NCBI RefSeq assembly: GCF_932526225.1
Contig: NC_064041.1
Coordinates: forward strand, 8,244,313-8,308,312
From: Nematostella vectensis
Taxonomy: Eukaryota; Cnidaria; Anthozoa; Actiniaria; Edwardsiidae
Reading direction: 5' to 3'
Length of the DNA: 64,000 nucleotides
Part shown: positions 8,811-19,221 of the stretch, in pieces
How the letters are laid out: every line of letters starts with the position of its first letter
Position numbering within the stretch: position 1 is the stretch's first letter
Translations under genes and position numbers: made by a program
The notes under the pieces: model-generated
Database searches by the model: none
What the model was told of the DNA's origin: nothing
Seen by the model: the letters and a program-made list of their open reading frames with translations, nothing else

Positions 8811-9008
8811 GATTTTTTCGCTTGGTAAAGAGAAATCCATTTTTTATGCAATTTCGACTAAATTAGAGTGCAAATACTGCCTATTGGAATAATAAAAAGT
8901 GTTTTAGGATTTGATTTTCAACCACCTCAGAAGACAGGTCTTATCAATCAAATCGACACGAATTTATTTTGTACTGTATCTGGAAATATTCTGCTGCTAA
9001 ACAGGAAG

Positions 9009-9057
9009 GCACTGGTGGTTCAGTGGTAGAATTCTCGCATGCCACGCGGGAGGCCCG
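9009..9057 (+). pseudogene. Truncated tRNA-Gly(GCC), unit 12
   Basis: Same breakpoint as unit 3, but with C31A as in units 2 and 14, so the deletion has met a different Gly allele. Confidence 0.9.
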
Positions 9058-9084
9058 ATTTTCCTTCCAAAGGCTTCAATGGTT

Positions 9085-9156
9085 AGCAGAGTGGCGCAGT
9101 GGAAGCGTGCTGGGCCCATAACCCAGAGGTCCGAGGATCGAAACCTTGCTCTGCTA
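9085..9156 (+). tRNA. tRNA-iMet-CAT: Initiator tRNA-Met(CAT), unit 12
   Basis: Consensus sequence. Confidence 0.96.
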
Positions 9157-9411
9157 GAGGTGCGTCATTTTTTGGCGCTGATATCGAGAAGATTTACAAA
9201 CATTAGCAATTGTATTCAAGCAAAAAAAAGATTGTGTTTGTACAAAATTTCAAAACTACTCGCGCAAAATTATAGAGACTCTCTTGCAAGCTAAAAACTT
9301 TGTTTGATTGTTTTCAATGTGTCTTTATGATTTTGCGTTTGTATTTAAATATCATGGAAAACAGTTCAGAATCAGCCATATGCAGCTTCATGTGGTTTAG
9401 TTCTGATTACT

Positions 9412-9484
9412 GGGGGATTAGCTCAAATGGTAGAGCGCCCTCTTAGCATGCGGGAGGTACCGGGATCGATACACGGATTCTCCA
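9412..9484 (+). tRNA. tRNA-Ala-AGC: tRNA-Ala(AGC), unit 12, damaged
   Basis: G30T breaks an anticodon-stem pair and C62A a T-stem pair; the terminator T run is interrupted by G. Confidence 0.82.
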
Positions 9485-9682
9485 GATTTGTTCGCTTGGT
9501 AAAGAGAAATCCATTTTTTAGGCAATTTCGACTAAGTTAGAGTGCAAATAATGCCTATTGGAATAATAAAAAGTGTTTTAGAATTTGATTTTCAACCACC
9601 TCAGAAGACAGGTCTTATCAATCAAATCGACACGAATTTATTTTGTACTGTATCTGGAATTATTCTGCTGCTAAACAGGAAG

Positions 9683-9753
9683 GCACTGGTGGTTCAGTGG
9701 TAGAATTCTCGACTGCCACGCGGGAAGCCCGGGTTCGATTCCCGGCCAGTGCA
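9683..9753 (+). tRNA. tRNA-Gly-GCC: tRNA-Gly(GCC), unit 13
   Basis: C30A opens the last anticodon-stem pair; G44A in the variable loop. Confidence 0.88.
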
Positions 9754-9917
9754 ATGTTTATTTTGTTTTTGGCTGGAAAACATCAAATGCAAATGTCAGT
9801 ACCTATATTTTCTATGAAACTCCTGTGTTGTGTACTTAAATCGGTAAACTGCAAATTAAAATCATAGCTTTAACACAAGAAACAAAACCGAATTTCCTCC
9901 CCAAGGCTTCAATCGTT

Positions 9918-9989
9918 AGCAGAGTGGCGCAGTGGAAGCGTGGTGGGCCCATAACCCAGAGGTCCGAGGATCGAAACCTTGCTCTGCTA
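9918..9989 (+). tRNA. tRNA-iMet-CAT: Initiator tRNA-Met(CAT), unit 13
   Basis: C26G breaks the first anticodon-stem pair. The downstream T run is interrupted by G. Confidence 0.87.
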
Positions 9990-10245
9990 GAGGTGCGTCA
10001 TTTTGTTGTCGAAGATATCAAGAAGAGAAACAAAACATTAGCAATTGTATTCGAGCCAATAAAGATTGTGTTTGTACAAAATTTCAAAACTACTCGCGCA
10101 AAATTATAGAGACTCTCTTGCAAGCTAAAAACTTTGTTTGATTGTTTTCAATGTGTCTTTATGATTTTGCGTTTGTATTTAAATATTCTGGAAAGCAGTT
10201 CAGAATCAGCCATATGCAGCTTCATGTGGTTTAGTTCTGATTACT

Positions 10246-10318
10246 GGGGGATTAGCTCAAATGGTAGAGCGCTTGCTCAGCATGGGGGAGGTACCGGGAT
10301 CGATACCCGGATTCTCCA
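10246..10318 (+). tRNA. tRNA-Ala-AGC: tRNA-Ala(AGC), unit 13, altered anticodon arm
   Basis: C28T and C29T (wobble pairs), T33C (loses the near-universal U33) and C40G (G:G mismatch). Anticodon AGC and G3:U70 remain. Confidence 0.83.
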
Positions 10319-10518
10319 GATTTTTTCGCTTGGTGAAGAGAAAGCAATTTTTTTTTGCCAATTTCGACAAAGTTAGAGTGCAAATAATGCCTATTGGAAT
10401 AATAAAAAGCGTTTTAGAATTTGATTTTCAACCACCTCAGAAGACAGGTCTTTTCAATCAAATCGACACGAATTTATTTTGTACTGTATCTGGAAATATT
10501 CTGCTGCTAAACAGGAAG

Positions 10519-10589
10519 GCACTGGTGGTTCAGTGGTAGAATTCTCGCATGCCACGCGGGAGGCCCGGGTTCGATTCCCGGCCAGTGCA
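10519..10589 (+). tRNA. tRNA-Gly-GCC: tRNA-Gly(GCC), unit 14
   Basis: C31A in the anticodon loop. Confidence 0.94.
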
Positions 10590-10753
10590 ATGTTTATTTT
10601 GTTTTTGGCTGGAAAACATCAAATGCAAATGTCAGTACCTATATTTTCTATTAAACTCCTGTGTTGTGTACTTAAATCGGTAAACTGCAAATTAAAAGCA
10701 TAGCTTTAACACAAGAAACAAAACCGAATTTCCTCCCCAAGGCTTCAATGGTT

Positions 10754-10825
10754 AGATGAGTGGCGCAGTGGAAGCGTGCTGGGCCCATAACCCAGAGGTC
10801 CGAGGATCGAAACCTTGCTCTGAAA
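10754..10825 (+). tRNA. iMet(CAT)-like, acceptor disrupted, unit 14 (probable pseudogene)
   Basis: Unit-6 class. Confidence 0.82.
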
Positions 10826-11081
10826 AAGGTGCGTCTTTTTTTTGTCGCTGATATCAAGAAGAGAAACAACACATTAGCAATTGTATTCGAGCCAATAAAG
10901 ATTGTGTTTGTACAAAATTTCAAAACTACTCGCGCAAAATTATAGAGACTCTCTTGCAAGCTAAAAACTTTGTTTGATTGTTTTCAATGTGTCTTTATGA
11001 TTTTGCGTTTGTATTTAAATATCCTGGAAAACAGTTCAGAATCAGCCATATGCAGCTTCATGTGGTTTAGTTCTGATTACT

Positions 11082-11154
11082 GGGGGATTAGCTCAAATGG
11101 TAGAGCGCCCGCTTAGCATGCGGGAGGTACCGGGATCGATACCCGGATTCTCCA
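11082..11154 (+). tRNA. tRNA-Ala-AGC: tRNA-Ala(AGC), unit 14
   Basis: Consensus sequence. Confidence 0.96.
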
Positions 11155-11352
11155 GCTTTTTTCGCTTGGTAAAGAGAAATCCATTTTTTAGGCAATTTCG
11201 ACTAAGTTAGAGTGCAAATAATGCCTATTGGAATAATAAAAAGCGATTTAGAATTTGATTTTCAACCACCTCAGAAGACAGGTCTTATCAATCAAATCGA
11301 CACGAATTTATTTTGTACTGTATCTGGAAATATTCTGCTGCTAAACAGGAAG

Positions 11353-11423
11353 GCACTGGTGGTTCAGTGGTAGAATTCTCGACTGCCACGCGGGAAGCCC
11401 GGGTTCGATTCCCGGCCAGTGCA
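11353..11423 (+). tRNA. tRNA-Gly-GCC: tRNA-Gly(GCC), unit 15
   Basis: Copy of unit 13 (C30A, G44A). Confidence 0.88.
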
Positions 11424-11587
11424 ATGTTTATTTTGTTTTTGGCTGGAAAACATCAAATGCAAATGTCAGTACCTATATTTTCTATGAAACTCCTGTGTTG
11501 TGTACTTAAATCGGTAAACTGCAAATTAAAATCATAGCTTTAACACAAGAAACAAAACCGAATTTCCTCCCCAAGGCTTCAATCGTT

Positions 11588-11659
11588 AGCAGAGTGGCGC
11601 AGTGGAAGCGTGGTGGGCCCATAACCCAGAGGTCCGAGGATCGAAACCTTGCTCTGCTA
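11588..11659 (+). tRNA. tRNA-iMet-CAT: Initiator tRNA-Met(CAT), unit 15
   Basis: Copy of unit 13 (C26G). Confidence 0.87.
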
Positions 11660-11915
11660 GAGGTGCGTCATTTTGTTGTCGAAGATATCAAGAAGAGAAA
11701 CAAAACATTAGCAATTGTATTCGAGCCAATAAAGATTGTGTTTGTACAAAATTTCAAAACTACTCGCGCAAAATTATAGAGACTCTCTTGCAAGCTAAAA
11801 ACTTTGTTTGATTGTTTTCAATGTGTCTTTATGATTTTGCGTTTGTATTTAAATATTCTGGAAAGCAGTTCAGAATCAGCCATATGCAGCTTCATGTGGT
11901 TTAGTTCTGATTACT

Positions 11916-11988
11916 GGGGGATTAGCTCAAATGGTAGAGCGCTTGCTCAGCATGGGGGAGGTACCGGGATCGATACCCGGATTCTCCA
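11916..11988 (+). tRNA. tRNA-Ala-AGC: tRNA-Ala(AGC), unit 15, altered anticodon arm
   Basis: Copy of unit 13, with the same four anticodon-arm changes. Confidence 0.83.
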
Positions 11989-12188
11989 GATTTTTTCGCT
12001 TGGTAAAGAGAAAGCAATTTTTTTTTGCCAATTTCGACAAAGTTAGAGTGCAAATAATGCCTATTGGAATAATAAAAAGCGTTTTAGAATTTGATTTTCA
12101 ACCACCTCAGAAGACAGGTCTTATCAATCAAATCGACACGAATTTATTTTGTACTGTATCTGGAAATATTCTGCTGCTAAACAGGAAG

Positions 12189-12259
12189 GCACTGGTGGTT
12201 CAGTGGTAGAATTCTCGCATGCCACGCGGGAGGCCCGGGTTCGATTCCCGGCCAGTGCA
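12189..12259 (+). tRNA. tRNA-Gly-GCC: tRNA-Gly(GCC), unit 16
   Basis: Copy of unit 14 (C31A). Confidence 0.94.
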
Positions 12260-12423
12260 ATGTTTATTTTGTTTTTGGCTGGAAAACATCAAATGCAAAT
12301 GTCAGTACCTATATTTTCTATTAAACTCCTGTGTTGTGTACTTAAATCGGTAAACTGCAAATTAAAAGCATAGCTTTAACACAAGAAACAAAACCGAATT
12401 TCCTCCCCAAGGCTTCAATGGTT

Positions 12424-12495
12424 AGATAAGTGGCGCAGTGGAAGCGTGCTGGGCCCATAACCCAGAGGTCCGAGGATCGAAACCTTGCTCTGAAA
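12424..12495 (+). tRNA. iMet(CAT)-like, acceptor disrupted, unit 16 (probable pseudogene)
   Basis: Unit-6 class with a further acceptor change, G5A. Confidence 0.8.
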
Positions 12496-12751
12496 AAGGT
12501 GCGTCTTTTTTTTGTCGCTGATATCAAGAAGAGAAACAACACATTAGCAATTGTATTCGAGCCAATAAAGATTGTGTTTGTACAAAATTTCAAAACTACT
12601 CGCGCAAAATTATAGAAACTCTCTTGCAAGCTAAAAACTTTGTTTGATTGTTTTCAATGTGTCTTTATGATTTTGCGTTTGTATTTAAATATCCTGGAAA
12701 ACAGTTCAGAATCAGCCATATGCAGCTTCATGTGGTTTAGTTCTGATTACT

Positions 12752-12824
12752 GGGGGATTAGCTCAAATGGTAGAGCGCCCGCTTAGCATGCGGGAGGTAC
12801 CGGGATCGATACCCGGATTCTCCA
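12752..12824 (+). tRNA. tRNA-Ala-AGC: tRNA-Ala(AGC), unit 16
   Basis: Consensus sequence. Confidence 0.96.
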
Positions 12825-13022
12825 GCTTTTTTCGCTTGGTAAAGAGAAATCCATTTTTTAGGCAATTTCGACTAAGTTAGAGTGCAAATAATGCCTATTG
12901 GAATAATAAAAAGCGATTTAGAATTTGATTTTCAACCACCTCAGAAGACAGGTCTTATCAATCAAATCGACACGAATTTATTTTGTACTGTATCTGGAAA
13001 TATTCTGCTGCTAAACAGGAAG

Positions 13023-13093
13023 GCACTGGTGGTTCAGTGGTAGAATTCTCGCCTGCCACGCGGGAGGCCCGGGTTCGATTCCCGGCCAGTGCA
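13023..13093 (+). tRNA. tRNA-Gly-GCC: tRNA-Gly(GCC), unit 17
   Basis: Consensus sequence. Confidence 0.96.
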
Positions 13094-13257
13094 ATGTTTA
13101 TTTTGTTTTTGGCTGTAAAACATCAAATGCAAATGTCAGTACCTATATTTTCTATGAAACTCCTGTGTTGTGTACTTAAATCGGTAAACTGCAAATTAAA
13201 AGCATAGCTTTAACACAAGAAACAAAACCGAATTTCCTCCCCAAGGCTTCAATCGTT

Positions 13258-13329
13258 AGCAGAGTGGCGCAGTGAAAGCGTGCTGGGCCCATAACCCAGA
13301 GGTCCGAGGATCGAAACCTTGCTCTGCTA
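13258..13329 (+). tRNA. tRNA-iMet-CAT: Initiator tRNA-Met(CAT), unit 17
   Basis: G18A removes one of the conserved D-loop G pair and alters the A box. Confidence 0.88.
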
Positions 13330-13583
13330 GAGGTGCGTCATTTTTTTGTCGCTGATATCAAAAAGAGAAACAAAACATTAGCAATTGTATTCGAGCCAAT
13401 AAAGATTGTGTTTGTACAAAATTTCAAAACTACTCGCGCAAAATTATAGACTCTATTGCAAGCTAAAAACTTTGTTTGATTGTTTTTAATGTGTCTTTAT
13501 GATTTTGCGTTTGTATTTAAATATCCTGGAAAACAGTTCAGAATCAGCCATATGCAGCTTCATGTGGTTTAGTTCTGATTACT

Positions 13584-13656
13584 GGGGGATTAGCTCAAAT
13601 GGTAGAGCGCCCGCTTAGCATGCGGGAGGTACCGGGATCGATACCCGGATTCTCCA
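13584..13656 (+). tRNA. tRNA-Ala-AGC: tRNA-Ala(AGC), unit 17
   Basis: Consensus sequence. Confidence 0.96.
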
Positions 13657-13854
13657 GTTTTTTTCGCTTGGTAAAGAGAAATCCATTTTTTAGGCAATTT
13701 CGACTAAGTTAGAGTGCAAATAATGCCTATTGGAATAATAAAAAGTGTTTTAGAATTTGATTTTCAACCACCTCAGAAGACAGGTCTTATCAATCAAATC
13801 GACACGAATTTATTTTGTACTGTATCTGGAAATATTGTGCTGCTAAACTATAAG

Positions 13855-13925
13855 GCACTGGTGGTTCAGTGGTAGAATTCTCGCCTGCCACGCGGGAAGC
13901 TCGGGTTCGATTCCCGGCCAGTGCA
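13855..13925 (+). tRNA. tRNA-Gly-GCC: tRNA-Gly(GCC), unit 18
   Basis: C47T class plus G44A. Confidence 0.93.
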
Positions 13926-14089
13926 ATTTTTATTTTGTTTTTGGCTGGAAAACATCAAATGCAAATGTCAGTACCTATATTTTCTATTAAACTCCTGTGT
14001 TGTGTACTTAAATTGGTAAACTGCAAATTGAAAGCATAGCTTTAACACAAGAAACAAAACCGAATTTCCTCCCCAAGGCTTCAATGGTT

Positions 14090-14161
14090 AGATGAGTGGC
14101 GCAGTGGAAGCGTGCTGGGCACATAACCCAGATGTCCGAGGATCGAAACCTTGCTCTGAAA
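14090..14161 (+). tRNA. iMet(CAT)-like, acceptor disrupted, unit 18 (probable pseudogene)
   Basis: Unit-6 class plus C32A (just before the anticodon) and G44T; the most diverged of its class. Confidence 0.8.
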
Positions 14162-14415
14162 AAGGTGCGTCTTTTTTTTGTCGCTGTTATCAAGAAGAGA
14201 AACAACACATTAGCAATTGTATTCGAGCCAATAAAGATTGTGTTTGTACAAAATTTCAAAACTACTCGCGCAAAATTATAGACTCTCTTGCAAGCTAAAA
14301 ACTTTGTTTGATTGTTTTTAATGTGTCTTTATGATTTTGCGTTTGTATTTAAATATCCTGGAAAACAGTTCAGAATCAGCCATATGCAGCTTCATGTGGT
14401 TTAGTTCTGATTACT

Positions 14416-14488
14416 GGGGGATTAGCTCAAATGGTAGATCGCCCGCTTAGCATGCGGGAGGTACCGGGATCGATACCCGGATTCTCCA
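14416..14488 (+). tRNA. tRNA-Ala-AGC: tRNA-Ala(AGC), unit 18
   Basis: G24T breaks a D-stem pair. Confidence 0.87.
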
Positions 14489-14686
14489 GATTTTTTCGCT
14501 TGGTAAAGAGAAATCCATTTTTTAGGCAATTTCGACTAAGTTAGAGTGCAAATAATGCCTATTGGAATAATAAGAAGTGTTTTAGAATTTGATTTTCAAC
14601 CACCTCAGAAGACAGGTCTTATCAATCAAATCGACACGAATTTATTTTGTACTGTATCTGGAAATATTGTGCTGCTAAACAGGAAG

Positions 14687-14757
14687 GCACTGGTGGTTCA
14701 GTGGTAGAATTCTCGCCTGCCACGCGGGAGGCCCGGGTTCGATTCCCGGCCAGTGCA
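14687..14757 (+). tRNA. tRNA-Gly-GCC: tRNA-Gly(GCC), unit 19
   Basis: Consensus gene; the octamer downstream reads AGGCAAAT. Confidence 0.96.
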
Positions 14758-14921
14758 ATGTTTATTTTGTTTTTGGCTGGAAAACATCAAAGGCAAATGT
14801 CAGTACCTATATTTTCTATTAAACTCCTGTGTTGTGTACTTAAATCGGTAAACTGCAAATTAAAAGCATAGCTTTAACACAAGAAACAAAACCGAATTTC
14901 CTCCCCAAGGCTTCAATGGTT

Positions 14922-14993
14922 AGATGAGTGGCGCAGTGGAAGCGTGCTGGGCCCATAACCCAGAGGTCCGAGGATCGAAACCTTGCTCTGAAA
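14922..14993 (+). tRNA. iMet(CAT)-like, acceptor disrupted, unit 19 (probable pseudogene)
   Basis: Unit-6 class. Confidence 0.82.
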
Positions 14994-15247
14994 AAGGTGC
15001 GTCTTTTTTTTGTCGCTGATATCAAGAAGAGAAACAACACATTAGCAATTGTATTCGAGCCAATAAAGATTGTGTTTGTACAAAATTTCAAAACTACTCG
15101 CGCAAAATTATAGACTCTCTTGCAAGCTAAAAACTTTGTTTGATTGTTTTCAATGTGTCTTTATGATTTTGCGTTTGTATTTAAATATCCTGGAAAACAG
15201 TTCAGAATCAGCCATATGCAGCTTCATGTGGTTTAGTTCTGATTACT

Positions 15248-15320
15248 GGGGGATTAGCTCAAATGGTAGAGCGCCCGCTTAGCATGCGGGAGGTACCGGG
15301 ATCGATACCCGGATTCTCCA
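15248..15320 (+). tRNA. tRNA-Ala-AGC: tRNA-Ala(AGC), unit 19
   Basis: Consensus gene, but the terminator is broken to TTTGTT. Confidence 0.94.
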
Positions 15321-15518
15321 GATTTGTTCGCTTGGTAAAGAGAAATCCATTTTTTAGGCAATTTCGACTAAGTTAGAGTGCAAATAATGCCTATTGGAAT
15401 AATAAGAAGTGTTTTAGAATTTGATTTTTTACCACCTCAGAAGACAGGTCTTATCAATCAAATCGACACGAACTTATTTTGTACTGTATCTGGAAATATT
15501 GTGCTGCTAAACAGGAAG

Positions 15519-15589
15519 GCACTGGTGGTTCAGTGGTAGAATTCTCGCCTGCCACGCGGGAGGCCCGGGTTCGATTCCCGGCCAGTGCA
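15519..15589 (+). tRNA. tRNA-Gly-GCC: tRNA-Gly(GCC), unit 20
   Basis: Consensus sequence. Confidence 0.96.
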
Positions 15590-15753
15590 ATGTTTATTTT
15601 GTTTTTGGCTGGAAAACATCAAATGCAAATGTCAGTACCTATATTTTCTATGAAACTCCTGTGTTGTGTACTTAAATCGGTAAACTGCAAATAAAAAGCA
15701 TTGCTTTAACACAAGAAACAAAACCGAATTTCCTCCCCAAGGCTTCAATGGTT

Positions 15754-15825
15754 AGCAGAGTGGCGCAGTGGAAGCGTGCTGGGCCCATAACCCAGACGTC
15801 CGAGGATCGAAACCTTGCTCTGCTA
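15754..15825 (+). tRNA. tRNA-iMet-CAT: Initiator tRNA-Met(CAT), unit 20
   Basis: G44C; same downstream spacer as unit 3, though the Gly gene ahead is whole. Confidence 0.95.
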
Positions 15826-16077
15826 GAGGTGCGTCATTTTTTGGCGCTGAAATCAAGAAGATTTTCAAACATTAGCAATTGTATTCGAGCCAAAAAAGAT
15901 TGTGTTTGTACAAAATTTCAAAACTACTCGCGCAAAATTATAGACTCTCTTGCAAGCTAAAAACTTTGTTTGATTGTTTTCAATGTGTCTTTATGATTTT
16001 GCGTTTGTATTTAAATATCCTGGAAAACAGTTCAGAATCAGCCATATGCAGCTTCATGTGGTTTAGTTCTGATTACT

Positions 16078-16150
16078 GGGGGATTAGCTCAAATGGTAGA
16101 GCGCCCGCTTAGCATGCGGGAGGTACCGGGATCGATACCCGGATTCTCCA
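16078..16150 (+). tRNA. tRNA-Ala-AGC: tRNA-Ala(AGC), unit 20
   Basis: Consensus sequence. Confidence 0.96.
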
Positions 16151-16348
16151 GATTTTTTTGCTTGGTAAAGAGAAATCCATTTTTTAGGCAATTTCGACTA
16201 AGTTAGAGTGCAAATAATGCCTATTGGAATAATAAGAAGTGTTTTAGATTTTGATTTTCAACCACCTCAGAAGACAGGTCTTATCAATCAAATCGACACG
16301 AATTTATTTTGTACTGTATCTGGAAATATTGTGCTGCTAAACTATAAG

Positions 16349-16419
16349 GCACTGGTGGTTCAGTGGTAGAATTCTCGCCTGCCACGCGGGAGGCTCGGGT
16401 TCGATTCCCGGCCAGTGCA
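16349..16419 (+). tRNA. tRNA-Gly-GCC: tRNA-Gly(GCC), unit 21
   Basis: C47T class. Confidence 0.94.
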
Positions 16420-16583
16420 ATGTTTATTTTGTTTTTGGCTGGAAAACATCAAATGCAAATGTCAGTACCTATATTTTCTAATAAACTCCTGTGTTGTGTA
16501 CTTAAATTGGTAAACTGCAAATTAAAAGCATAGCTTTAACACAAGAAACAAAACCGAATTTCCTCCCCAAGGCTTCAATGGTT

Positions 16584-16655
16584 AGATGAGTGGCGCAGTG
16601 GAAGCGTGCTGGGCCCATAACCCAGAGGTCCGAGGATCGAAACCTTGCTCTGAAA
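16584..16655 (+). tRNA. iMet(CAT)-like, acceptor disrupted, unit 21 (probable pseudogene)
   Basis: Unit-6 class. Confidence 0.82.
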
Positions 16656-16911
16656 AAGGTGCGTCTTTTTTTTGTCGCTGATATCAAGAAGAGAAACAAC
16701 ACATTAGCAATTGTATTCGAGCCAATAAAGATTGTGTTTGTACAAAATTTCAAAACTACTCGCGCAAAATTATAGAGACTCTCTTGCAAGCTAAAAACTT
16801 TGTTTGATTGTTTTCAATGTGTCTTTATGATTTTGCGTTTGTATTTAAATATCCTGGAAAACAGTTCAGAATCAGCCATATGCAGCTTCATGTGGTTTAG
16901 TTCTGATTACT

Positions 16912-16984
16912 GGGGGATTAGCTCAAATGGTAGAGCGCCCGCTTAGCATGCGGGAGGTACCGGGATCGATACCCGGATTCTCCA
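16912..16984 (+). tRNA. tRNA-Ala-AGC: tRNA-Ala(AGC), unit 21
   Basis: Consensus sequence; T7 terminator. Confidence 0.96.
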
Positions 16985-17182
16985 GCTTTTTTTGCTTGGT
17001 AAAGAGAAATCCATTTTTTAGGCAATTTCGACTAAGTTAGAGTGCAAATAATGCCTATTGGAATAATAAAAAGCGTTTTAGAATTTGATTTTCAACCACC
17101 TCAGAAGACAGGTCTTATCAATCAAATCGACACGAATTTATTTTTTACTGTATCTGGAAATATTGTGCTGCTAAACAGGAAG

Positions 17183-17253
17183 GCACTGGTGGTTCAGTGG
17201 TAGAATTCTCGCCTGCCACGCGGGAGGCCCGGGTTCGATTCCCGGCCAGTGCA
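17183..17253 (+). tRNA. tRNA-Gly-GCC: tRNA-Gly(GCC), unit 22
   Basis: Consensus sequence. Confidence 0.96.
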
Positions 17254-17417
17254 ATGTTTATTTTGTTTTTGGCTGGAAAACATCAAATGCAAATGTCAGT
17301 ACCTATATTTTCTATGAAACTCCTGTGTTGTGTACTTAAATCGGTAAACTGCAAATTAAAAGCATAGCTTTAACACAAGAAACAAAACCGAATTTCCTCC
17401 CCAAGGCTTCAATCGTT

Positions 17418-17489
17418 AGCAGAGTGGCGCAGTGGAAGCGTGCTGGGCCCATAACCCAGATGTCCGAGGATCGAAACCTTGCTCTGCTA
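17418..17489 (+). tRNA. tRNA-iMet-CAT: Initiator tRNA-Met(CAT), unit 22
   Basis: G44T; the T7 terminator is interrupted by an A. Confidence 0.94.
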
Positions 17490-17743
17490 GAGGTGCGTCA
17501 TTATTTTGTCGCTGATATCAAGAAGAGAAACAAAACATTAGCAATTGTATTCGAGCCAATAAAGATTGTGTTTGTACAAAATTTCAAAACTACTCGCGCA
17601 AAATTATAGACTCTATTGCAAGCTAAAAACTTTGTTTGATTGTTTTTAATGTGTCTTTATGATTTTGCGTTTGTATTTAAATATCCTGGAAAACAGTTCA
17701 GAATCAGCCATATGCAGCTTCATGTGGTTTAGTTCTGATTACT

Positions 17744-17816
17744 GGGGGATTAGCTCAAATGGTAGAGCGCCCGCTTAGCATGCGGGAGGTACCGGGATCG
17801 ATACCCGGATTCTCCA
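17744..17816 (+). tRNA. tRNA-Ala-AGC: tRNA-Ala(AGC), unit 22
   Basis: Consensus sequence. Confidence 0.96.
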
Positions 17817-18014
17817 GATTTTTTCGCTTGGTAAAAAGAAATCCATTTTTTAGGCAATTTCGACTAAGTTAGAGTGCAAATAATGCCTATTGGAATAATA
17901 AAAAGTGTTTTAGAATTTGATTTTCAACCACCTCAGAAGACAGGTCTTATCAATCAAATCGACACGAATTTATTTTGTACTGTATCTGTAAATATTCTTC
18001 TGCTAAACAGGAAG

Positions 18015-18063
18015 GCACTGGTGGTTCAGTGGTAGAATTCTTGCCTGCCACGCGGGAGGCCCG
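18015..18063 (+). pseudogene. Truncated tRNA-Gly(GCC), unit 23
   Basis: Same breakpoint as unit 3. Confidence 0.9.
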
Positions 18064-18090
18064 ATTTTCCTTCCAAAGGCTTCAATGGTT

Positions 18091-18162
18091 AGCAGAGTGG
18101 CGCAGTGGAAGCGTGCTGGGCCCATAACCCAGACGTCCGAGGATCGAAACCTTGCTCTGCTA
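18091..18162 (+). tRNA. tRNA-iMet-CAT: Initiator tRNA-Met(CAT), unit 23
   Basis: G44C only. Confidence 0.95.
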
Positions 18163-18414
18163 GAGGTGCGTCATTTTTTGGCGCTGAAATCAAGAAGATT
18201 TTCAAACATTAGCAATTGTATTCGAGCCAAAAAAGATTGTGTTTGTACAAAATTTCAAAACTACTCGCGCAAAATTATAGACTCTCTTGCAAGCTAAAAA
18301 CTTTGTTTGATTGTTTTCAATGTGTCTTTATGATTTTGCGTTTGTATTTAAATATCCTGGAAAACAGTTCAGAATCAGCCATATGCAGCTTCATGTGGTT
18401 TAGTTCTGATTACT

Positions 18415-18487
18415 GGGGGATTAGCTCAAATGGTAGAGCGCCCGCTTAGCATGCGGGAGGTACCGGGATCGATACCCGGATTCTCCA
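18415..18487 (+). tRNA. tRNA-Ala-AGC: tRNA-Ala(AGC), unit 23
   Basis: Consensus sequence. Confidence 0.96.
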
Positions 18488-18685
18488 GATTTTTTTGCTT
18501 GGTATAGAAAAATCCATTTTTTAGGCAATTTCGACTAAGTTAGAGTGCAAATAATGCCTATTGGAATAATAAGAAGTGTTTTAGAATTTGATTTTCAACC
18601 ACCTCAGAAGACAGGTCTTATCAATCAAATCGACACGAATTTATTTTGTACTGTATCTGGAAATATTGTGCTGCTAAACTATAAA

Positions 18686-18756
18686 GCACTGGTGGTTCAG
18701 TGGTAGAATTCTCGCCTGCCACGCGGGAGGCTCGGGTTCGATTCCCGGCCAGTGCA
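18686..18756 (+). tRNA. tRNA-Gly-GCC: tRNA-Gly(GCC), unit 24
   Basis: C47T class; the base before the gene is A instead of G. Confidence 0.94.
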
Positions 18757-18920
18757 ATGTTTATTTTGTTTTTGGCTGGAAAACATCAAATGCAAATGTC
18801 AGTACCTATATTTTCTATTAAACTCCTGTGTTGTGTACTTAAATTGGTAAACTGCAAATTAAAAGCATAGCTTTAACACAAGAAACAAAACCGAATTTCC
18901 TCCCCAAGGCTTCAATGGTT

Positions 18921-18992
18921 AGATGAGTGGCGCAGTGGAAGCGTGCTGGGCCCATAACCCAGAGGTCCGAGGATCGAAACCTTGCTCTGAAA
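18921..18992 (+). tRNA. iMet(CAT)-like, acceptor disrupted, unit 24 (probable pseudogene)
   Basis: Unit-6 class. The LINE fragment separates it from its Ala gene. Confidence 0.82.
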
Positions 18993-19179
18993 AAGGTGCG
19001 TCTTTTTTTTGTCGCTGATATCAAGAAGAGAAACAACACATTAGCAATTGTATTCGAGCCAATAAAGATTGTGTTTGTACAAAATTTCAAAACTACTCGC
19101 GCAAAATTATAGAGACTCTCTTGCAAGCTAAAAACTTTGTTTGATTGTTTTCAATGTGTCTTTATGATTTTGCGTTTGT

Positions 19180-19221
19180 ATTTAAATATCCTGGAAAACA
19201 GTTCAGAATCAGCCATATGCA
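19180..19221 (+). repeat. Target-site duplication of LINE copy 1, left
   Basis: A 42-bp stretch of the iMet-Ala spacer that is repeated exactly at 20753-20794 on the far side of the LINE fragment. Confidence 0.88.

Larger units (their letters stand above)
9683..13022 (+). repeat. Two tandem copies of a 1,670-bp dimer (units 13-14 and 15-16)
   Basis: Unit 15 repeats the private changes of unit 13 (Gly C30A/G44A, iMet C26G, altered Ala anticodon arm) and unit 16 repeats those of unit 14, at an offset of 1,670 bp. The duplicated unit here is the pair, not the monomer. Confidence 0.9.
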
